From contig JBGSYN010000072.1 of assembly GCA_041750975.1 (NCBI GenBank), positions 1 to 36,512 on the forward strand: a DNA stretch of 36,512 nucleotides, read 5' to 3'. The notes beneath the pieces were generated by a model, which was given only the letters and a program-made list of their open reading frames with translations, was not told the DNA's origin and ran no database searches. The translations under genes were made by a program, and so were the position numbers. Below, in pieces: positions 31,167 through 36,512 of the stretch (position 1 is the first letter of the stretch; every line of letters starts with the position of its first letter). Origin of the DNA: JBGSYN01 sp041750975. Its GTDB lineage: Bacteria; Pseudomonadota; Alphaproteobacteria; Geminicoccales; Geminicoccaceae.

Positions 31167-32270
31167 TTAAGATATCAGTCCAGAAAAGAACTGTATCACA
31201 TTGAGATGTACCAGATCATTCCAAGTGGCGAATACCATAAGCGTTAGTACCATGGCTAGCCCGAAGCGAAACGCAATTTCTTGAGCCCGCTCGGTCAGCG
31301 GACGGCCGCGCGCCGCCTCGATCCCGTACATCACCAAATGGCCGCCATCGAGCATCGGAATCGGGAAGAGATTGATCAGGCCCAGATTGATCGACAGGAT
31401 TGCCGTGAACCAGACCGCCTCCTGGAAACCCTGTTGGGCGACATCGCCTGCCATCTGAGCGATTCGCAAGGGGCCCCCGAGTTCGTCCGTGCCACGGGTT
31501 CCGGCGACCATCTCCCCGATCGCCCCGATCGTCAGCGCCACCATGCGGTAGGTGTCCTCACCGGCGCTGATGACGGCCGCTGCGGGATTGAGACGGCGGA
31601 AATCGGGGGCTCCCGGCTCGACCCCGATCAGCCCGACCTGCACGCCTTCGATATCGCGCAATCTCGGGGTGACGGTGACGTCGAAGCGTTGATCCCCACG
31701 CTGGATCGTCAGATTAAGCGGCACGCTGGCGGCGTTCTGCACAACGCCCTGGAGATCCGCGAAGGTCTCCATCGCCTGACCGTCGATCGCCAGAATTCGA
31801 TCGCCCGTCTCGATCCCGGCGGCGGCTGCCGCACCGTCCTCGTAGACATTGCCGACCGTGGGGGCCGCTACCGGACGGCCATTGATGCCGTAAAGCATGG
31901 CCAGAACCAGAATCGAGAAAATGAAGTTTGCCGCCGGTCCGGCAAACACGATGGCCATGCGTTGCCACACCGATTTGGCGGGAAAGGAGTCGGGATCCGC
32001 CGCGTGCTCCCGATCGACCTGCGAGCTCGAGGCATCGGCATCGCCCAGCATTTTGACGTAGCCGCCGAGCGGGATGAGACTGAATTTCCAGCGTGTTCCG
32101 TGCCGGTCGTTGCGGCCGAACAACTCGCGGCCGAAGCCGATCGAGAATACCTCGACCCGGACGCCGTTACGCCGTGCCACCCAGTAATGTCCGAATTCGT
32201 GCACGAAGACGACGATCGACAGGATGATGATAAAGGGCGGCCCATAGAACAGAATTGTCTCAAGACTCAT
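31167..32270 (-). CDS. rseP: Site-2 protease RseP (zinc metalloprotease)
   Basis: This inner-membrane protease cuts within the membrane, typically the anti-sigma factor of an envelope stress sigma factor, and clears leftover signal peptides. The 367-residue chain has the zinc motif HEFGH (24-28) in the first helix, one PDZ domain (about 120-205, TVGNVYEDGAAAAAGIETGD), and the third zinc ligand in NLFPIPMLDGGHL near residue 305. AAGGA seven bases before the ATG is a good ribosome site. Its substrate in this organism is unknown. Confidence 0.95.
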   Translation of the reverse strand: MSLETILFYGPPFIIILSIVVFVHEFGHYWVARRNGVRVEVFSIGFGRELFGRNDRHGTRWKFSLIPLGGYVKMLGDADASSSQVDREHAADPDSFPAKSVWQRMAIVFAGPAANFIFSILVLAMLYGINGRPVAAPTVGNVYEDGAAAAAGIETGDRILAIDGQAMETFADLQGVVQNAASVPLNLTIQRGDQRFDVTVTPRLRDIEGVQVGLIGVEPGAPDFRRLNPAAAVISAGEDTYRMVALTIGAIGEMVAGTRGTDELGGPLRIAQMAGDVAQQGFQEAVWFTAILSINLGLINLFPIPMLDGGHLVMYGIEAARGRPLTERAQEIAFRFGLAMVLTLMVFATWNDLVHLNVIQFFSGLIS

Positions 32271-32294
32271 GGAGTGTTCCTTGTCTCCGAAATG

Positions 32295-33485
32295 TCAGAC
32301 ACGGCGTTCGAGGCGCTGGACTTCTTCATCGGCGCGGCAGCGGGCTTCTTCATTCATCGCTAGCACGTCATCGAGCGAATCGAGCGTACGGTTCGAAATT
32401 GCGTCCATCGTGTTCTCGACGGTCAGGCAGATCTCCAGAAATCCGATCCGCCCATCGAGAAATGCCGCGACCGCGACTTCATTGGCAGCATTGAGAATAG
32501 TAGGTGCGCCGTCCTTGATCCGCAAGGCGCGCCGGCAAATCGACAAGGACGGAAATCTGGTAAGGTCCGGCGCCTCGAACTCCAGCCGCCCCACCTCGAC
32601 CAGATCGAGCCGATGCGCGCTGGTCCGGATTCGCCGGGGCCACCCCAGCGCATAGGCAATGGGAATCCGCATATCGGGCTCGCCGAGCTGCGCCAGCATC
32701 GAGCCGTCACGAAAGCGCACCAAGCTATGAATGATCGACTGCGGGTGCACCAGGACCTCGATCGCGGATTCCTGCATGCCGAACAGGTAGTGCGCCTCGA
32801 TGATCTCCAGGCCCTTGTTCATCAAGGTGGCGCTGTCGATCGAGATCTTCGGGCCCATCGACCAGACCGGATGCGCCATTGCCTGTTGCGGCGTGACGCG
32901 GGCCATGTCGTCGAGCGTTTGCAGCCGGAAAGGTCCGCCCGACGCGGTAAGGACCACCGATTCGATATCGGCGGCCCTGGCGCCCCGGGTCGCCTGGAAA
33001 ATCGCGTTGTGTTCCGAATCGACGGGCAGCAGAATGGCTCTGGACTCGGCAACGGCTGCAAGCAGCAGATCGCCGGCGCAGACCAGGCATTCCTTGTTGG
33101 CGAACGCCACCATGGCGCCACGCTGCACGGCGGCCATGGTCGGCTCCAGGCCTGCAGCGCCGACGATCCCGGCCATCACCCATTCCGCCGGCCGCGCCGC
33201 GGCTTCGATGATTGCATTCCTGCCGGCGGCGGCGGCGATGCCGGAGCCGGCAAGGCGCTCCCGCAAATCCGGGAGGAGAGCATCGTCGCCGATGACGGCG
33301 ATTTTGGGACGATGCTCGAGCGCCAATGAAGCAAGCTCGTCGACGCGCTTGAACGCGGTGAGCGCTTCGATCCGGTATTGAGCCGGATCCTCGGCGACCA
33401 GGTTCAGTGTCTGCCGGCCGATCGAGCCGGTCGCACCGAGTATGGTGACCGAGCGCGGCCGCTCGGTTGAGGGCGCTTCCCGCAT
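32295..33485 (-). CDS. dxr: 1-deoxy-D-xylulose 5-phosphate reductoisomerase
   Basis: This is the second enzyme of the MEP isoprenoid pathway; it makes 2-C-methyl-D-erythritol 4-phosphate with NADPH. The 396 residues show the NADPH motif GATGSIG (17-23), the NKECLVCAG stretch near residue 130, and the metal/substrate loop PVDSEHNAIFQ near residues 154-164. MGPKISIDSATLMNKGLEIIEAHYLF near residue 215 is equally typical. It lies three bases after cdsA and feeds precursors to the undecaprenyl synthase encoded upstream. Confidence 0.97.
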   Translation of the reverse strand: MREAPSTERPRSVTILGATGSIGRQTLNLVAEDPAQYRIEALTAFKRVDELASLALEHRPKIAVIGDDALLPDLRERLAGSGIAAAAGRNAIIEAAARPAEWVMAGIVGAAGLEPTMAAVQRGAMVAFANKECLVCAGDLLLAAVAESRAILLPVDSEHNAIFQATRGARAADIESVVLTASGGPFRLQTLDDMARVTPQQAMAHPVWSMGPKISIDSATLMNKGLEIIEAHYLFGMQESAIEVLVHPQSIIHSLVRFRDGSMLAQLGEPDMRIPIAYALGWPRRIRTSAHRLDLVEVGRLEFEAPDLTRFPSLSICRRALRIKDGAPTILNAANEVAVAAFLDGRIGFLEICLTVENTMDAISNRTLDSLDDVLAMNEEARCRADEEVQRLERRV

Positions 33486-33488
33486 CCG

Positions 33489-34316
33489 TCAGCCTACCAG
33501 CCGCGGCTCGAGAAGTATCATCACCAGGGCTAGCGCCGGGGCCGCGAACAAGAGGCCGTCGAGCCGGTCGAGCATGCCGCCATGGCCGGGGATGAGATCG
33601 CCGCTGTGCTTGACCGCGGCCCGCCGCTTGAGCATCGATTCGAACAGATCGCCAAGCTGGGCCAGAATCGAGAGAAGCGTCGCGATCGCAGCACCGGTCA
33701 TGACTTCGCCGCCGAAAAAGAAACTCAGCGTGCCGCCGATGATCGCCGCGGCGGCAGCACCGCCGATCGCTCCCGACCAGGTTTTTCCGGGGCTGATCCG
33801 TGGCGCCAGCTTGTGACCGCCGAAGGCCGAGCCGACCAAAAAGGCGCCGGTGTCGGTCGACCAGACGATCAGGAAAAGCCACAGCACGAGCATGGCCTCG
33901 GCCCCTTGCTCGTTGCGCAGCCACATCAGGCTGAGCGCCGGCAGGCCGATATAAACCATCCCGCCGAGAGCGCCTGCCAGATAGCGGCGATGGCGAAACA
34001 CGATGAGGGTCATGATGCCGATCACGGCGACGAGGCAGCCGATCAGCGTCAGATGAACCGAGGACAACGTGGCGCCCAGGACCAGGGCAATGATGAAACC
34101 GCCGAGCATGGCGAGCATCAAATAACGGTGGCGGGGAGTCGCCGGCCGCATCAGCCCGACCCATTCATGGGCCAGAAGCACGCTGATCACGATCACCAGC
34201 GCCGAGAAGTACCAACCGCCGGCCACCAAATAGACAACAGTGATCGTCGCCAACAGCAACGCGGAGATAAAGCGTTGGCCGAGACCCAGAAGAAAGTGCC
34301 TATCCGGCCGATGCAC
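33489..34316 (-). CDS. cdsA: Phosphatidate cytidylyltransferase
   Basis: This integral membrane enzyme makes CDP-diacylglycerol, the branch point of phospholipid synthesis. The C-terminal signature is complete in outline: FESMLKRRAAVKHSGDLIP followed by GHGGMLDRLDGL. About seven to eight hydrophobic helices precede it, and WSTDTGAFLVG is also typical. The frame is open far upstream; I chose the GTG at 34316 (275 residues), which overlaps the uppS stop by 17 bases and gives a usual N-terminus before helix 1. Confidence 0.93.
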   Translation of the reverse strand: MHRPDRHFLLGLGQRFISALLLATITVVYLVAGGWYFSALVIVISVLLAHEWVGLMRPATPRHRYLMLAMLGGFIIALVLGATLSSVHLTLIGCLVAVIGIMTLIVFRHRRYLAGALGGMVYIGLPALSLMWLRNEQGAEAMLVLWLFLIVWSTDTGAFLVGSAFGGHKLAPRISPGKTWSGAIGGAAAAAIIGGTLSFFFGGEVMTGAAIATLLSILAQLGDLFESMLKRRAAVKHSGDLIPGHGGMLDRLDGLLFAAPALALVMILLEPRLVG

Positions 34317-35040
34317 CGTAGCGCCGCTCACGACGCGTGAATTCGTCGATTGCCTCAAAGAGATGCTCTTCTTGAAATTCGGGCCAAGGGACTTGGACGA
34401 AAACGAATTCGGTGTAAGCAAGTTGCCATAAGAGAAAATTACTGATTCGCTGTTCGCCGCTGGTGCGGATGAGTAGATCTGGGTCGGGTAGCTCGCGGGT
34501 AAAGAGACGCGAGGCAAAGCTCGCCTCGTTGATGGCCGCAGGCTCGATTTCGCCGCGGCAGGCATCGAGAGCCAGAGCCTGCGCTGCGCGCACGATTTCC
34601 TGCCGGGCGCCATAGTTCAACGCAAACGTCACGGTCATCCTGACGTTATGGCGGGTCTGTTCCTCCCCGCGCTGCAACAGATTGCGAATGTCCGGGTCCA
34701 GTTCGTCGACCTCGCCGATCGATCGAACCCGAACGCCGTTCTTGTGCAACTCCTCGACCTCCTTCCGCAGATAGAACCGCAGGAGGTTCATCAGACCGCT
34801 GACTTCATCCGGCGGACGCCGCCAGTTCTCGCTCGAAAAGGCGAACAGCGTCAGATAACGGACACCGGCCTTACTGCACGCCTCGACCGCCCGCCTGACC
34901 GCCTCGGCACCCTGCTGGTGACCGTAGATCGGCGGCTTGTGCTGCGCTCGCGCCCAACGCCTGTTGCCATCCATAATGATGGCGATATGCGTCGGCGGAG
35001 CCGGAACCAGGCCATCCTGGCGCAACGCTAGGGTGGACAC
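34300..35040 (-). CDS. uppS: Undecaprenyl pyrophosphate synthase (isoprenyl transferase)
   Basis: It extends farnesyl diphosphate with isopentenyl units to the C55 lipid carrier for peptidoglycan and other glycans. The 246 residues hold MDGNRRWA with catalytic Asp24, LTLFAFSSENWRRP near residue 63, FALNYGARQEIVRA near residue 138 and LLIRTSGEQRISNFLLWQLAYTE near residue 188. The start is GTG at 35040, with GAGG eight bases upstream and only 13 bases after frr. Confidence 0.96.
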   Translation of the reverse strand: MSTLALRQDGLVPAPPTHIAIIMDGNRRWARAQHKPPIYGHQQGAEAVRRAVEACSKAGVRYLTLFAFSSENWRRPPDEVSGLMNLLRFYLRKEVEELHKNGVRVRSIGEVDELDPDIRNLLQRGEEQTRHNVRMTVTFALNYGARQEIVRAAQALALDACRGEIEPAAINEASFASRLFTRELPDPDLLIRTSGEQRISNFLLWQLAYTEFVFVQVPWPEFQEEHLFEAIDEFTRRERRYGASAG

Positions 35041-35053
35041 GGCTATCGCCTCG

Positions 35054-35617
35054 TCAGACGGTCACTATGTCCTTTTCCTTCGACGCCAACATGTCGTTGA
35101 TGATCTCGACATGGCGATCGGTCATGGCTTGGATTTCATCCGACCATAATTTATGCTCGTCTTCGGAAATTTCGCTGTCCTTTTCCATTTTCTTGAGTTG
35201 ATCCATACCGTCGCGCCTGACGTTGCGAACCGCTATCCGGGCCTGCTCGGCATATTTATGGGCCACCTTGACGAGTTCGTTGCGCCGTTCCTCGGTGAGC
35301 TCGGGCAACGGAATCCGGATCAGCGTACCGTCAACGGCCGGATTGAGGCCGAGCTGCGATGTACGGATAGCCTTTTCGACCGCCTTGACCATGCTTTTGT
35401 CCCAGACCTGGACCGACAACATCCGAGGCTCGGGGACATTGACGGTGCCGACCTGATTGATCGGCATCTCCGCTCCATAGGCCTCGACTACGATCGGCTC
35501 CAGGAGGTTGGCCGAGGCCCGCCCGGTCCGCAGACCGACAAGATCCTTGCGCAACACCTCGATGGCGCCGTCCATGCGTCGCCCCAAATCGTCGATATCG
35601 GGCTCATCGGCACTCAT
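35054..35617 (-). CDS. frr: Ribosome recycling factor
   Basis: With EF-G it splits the post-termination ribosome. The 187 residues contain LRTGRASANLLEPIVVEAYG near residue 28, IRTSQLGLNPAVDGTLIRIPLPELTEERR near residue 90 and the VRNVRRDGMDQLKK helix. The ATG at 35617 is chosen because AGGAG lies eight bases upstream and it overlaps the pyrH stop by ATGA; the open frame further up is inside pyrH. Confidence 0.97.
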   Translation of the reverse strand: MSADEPDIDDLGRRMDGAIEVLRKDLVGLRTGRASANLLEPIVVEAYGAEMPINQVGTVNVPEPRMLSVQVWDKSMVKAVEKAIRTSQLGLNPAVDGTLIRIPLPELTEERRNELVKVAHKYAEQARIAVRNVRRDGMDQLKKMEKDSEISEDEHKLWSDEIQAMTDRHVEIINDMLASKEKDIVTV

Positions 35618-36357
35618 TGAGCGATCTCCTCGGCAATCAATGTATGCGGTCCATTGCCATCGATGGCTCGCGCCAAGGCACCTTCCTGGTGCACGGAAAA
35701 TACGATGATCGGGATATTGCTTTCCCTTGCAAGGGAAATCGCGGAAGCGTCCATAACGCGAAGATCTTGCGCCAAAACGTCGAGATAGGTGAGTTTGTCG
35801 AAGCGACGCGCCGTCGGATCCTCCTTCGGATCGGCAGTATAGACACCGTCGACCTGTGTGCCCTTCAAAATGGCGTCGCAATTCATCTCGGTTGCGCGAA
35901 GTGCGGCTGCCGTATCGGTCGTGAAGAATGGATTGCCGGTGCCGGCGGCGAAGATGACGACGCGCCCCTTCTCCAGATGCCGGATCGCGCGCCTGCGGAT
36001 ATAGGGCTCGCACACCGCCGACATGGGGATCGCCGACATCACGCGGGTCGGGATGCCGGCCTGCTCGATGACGCTCTGGACCGCAAGCGCGTTAATCACG
36101 GTGCCCAACATACCCATATAATCGGCACTGGCCCGCTCGACCCCTGCGGCGGCAAGCTGGCTGCCGCGGATCATGTTACCGCCGCCGATCACCATGCAAA
36201 GCTCGATCCCCCGTTCCCGAACCGACCGCGTCTCCTCTGCCAACCGATAAAGCACGCGAAGGTCGTGGCCGTGGTCGCGATCGCCCATTAGCGCCTCGCC
36301 CGACATTTTCAACAGCACGCGCTGATAGCGGGATCGAGGAAGGGGCGCTTGGTTCAT
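35614..36357 (-). CDS. pyrH: Uridylate kinase (UMP kinase)
   Basis: It phosphorylates UMP to UDP as a hexamer of the amino-acid-kinase fold, regulated by GTP and UTP in most bacteria. The 247 residues show VLLKMSGEALMG near residue 15, VIGGGNMIRG near residue 56, RASADYMGMLGTVINALAVQ and the GTGNPFFTTDTAAALRA stretch near residue 140. It is translationally coupled to frr. The 124-base gap upstream towards tsf holds a TATAAC but no matching -35 that I trust. Confidence 0.97.
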   Translation of the reverse strand: MNQAPLPRSRYQRVLLKMSGEALMGDRDHGHDLRVLYRLAEETRSVRERGIELCMVIGGGNMIRGSQLAAAGVERASADYMGMLGTVINALAVQSVIEQAGIPTRVMSAIPMSAVCEPYIRRRAIRHLEKGRVVIFAAGTGNPFFTTDTAAALRATEMNCDAILKGTQVDGVYTADPKEDPTARRFDKLTYLDVLAQDLRVMDASAISLARESNIPIIVFSVHQEGALARAIDGNGPHTLIAEEIAQ

Positions 36358-36481
36358 TGATCGAACTCGTCAAAAACAGGGCTAGGCGTGGCGCTGTTGG
36401 AAATGGCGGCACGACCTCGGGCGGGACCGAACGGCTTCGAACGTCCGGTTATAGGGGAAAATGCCGCGCGAGCGCCAGAAA

Positions 36482-36512
36482 TCAGGTTTTTGTCAGTTCT
36501 GCAACCTCGGCC
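36482..36512 (-). CDS. tsf: Elongation factor Ts, last codons only (partial)
   Basis: Reading inward from the window edge on the minus strand gives AEVAELTKT and a stop. In alphaproteobacteria tsf almost always stands just before pyrH, and many EF-Ts proteins end in a similar AEVA segment. Only nine residues are present, so the call rests mostly on gene order. Confidence 0.5.
   Translation of the reverse strand, partial: AEVAELTKT

Noticed and set aside
1..36512. CRISPR arrays, insertion sequences, rRNA genes and riboswitches
   Set aside because: I looked for regularly spaced repeats, transposase motifs, rRNA signatures and conserved leader folds and found none. Short intergenic gaps leave little room for them.

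Overview
The window is about 36.5 kb of GC-rich, tightly packed chromosomal DNA from an alphaproteobacterium. Evidence for this is the separate purS/purQ/purL genes, BolA-Grx4 next to purL, two glutamyl-tRNA synthetases, a hexameric-type citrate synthase beside gltX, and the order (tsf)-pyrH-frr-uppS-cdsA-dxr-rseP-bamA-ompH-fabZ. A Rhodospirillales-like lineage is my guess; the species is not identifiable from the sequence alone. Genes often overlap by ATGA, and GTG and TTG starts are common. I see no insertion sequence, phage gene, CRISPR array or rRNA, and no gene-free stretch longer than 300 bases.

Left part (1-5430): a tRNA-Arg(ACG), a solitary SCO-type copper chaperone, and a LysR regulator followed by two tandem EamA/DMT exporters, all on the minus strand. 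nadE is divergent from the LysR gene. Next (5455-10539, plus strand) comes a purine operon, purC-purS-[DUF29]-purQ-purL, in which a DUF29 gene sits between two subunits of one enzyme complex. The iron-sulfur pair bolA-grx4 follows.

Middle (10536-15775): a secreted DUF3108 protein and a PL5-type alginate lyase are head to head with overlapping starts, and the lyase also overlaps the end of rpsD. Between rpsD and the next genes lie a near-consensus rpsD promoter, a perfect CRP-like palindrome and a 42-residue membrane protein. A cobalt-type nitrile hydratase operon (alpha, beta, accessory) is fused by overlaps to trmJ.

The minus-strand run continues upstream with cimA, cysS, gltX (copy 1), a solitary Wzc/ExoP-like tyrosine autokinase and comEC (15772-24568). 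On the plus strand gltX (copy 2) and gltA follow (24623-27459), ending at a hairpin shared with fabZ.

Right part (27520-36512, minus strand): the envelope/translation cluster tsf(end)-pyrH-frr-uppS-cdsA-dxr-rseP-bamA-ompH-fabZ links ribosome recycling, UMP phosphorylation, isoprenoid and undecaprenyl synthesis, phospholipid synthesis and outer-membrane protein assembly. The usual companions lpxD, lpxA, lpxI and lpxB are missing: ompH runs straight into fabZ, and gltA lies directly beyond it. This gap, the DUF29 insertion and the CRP-site/small-protein locus are the points most worth following up.
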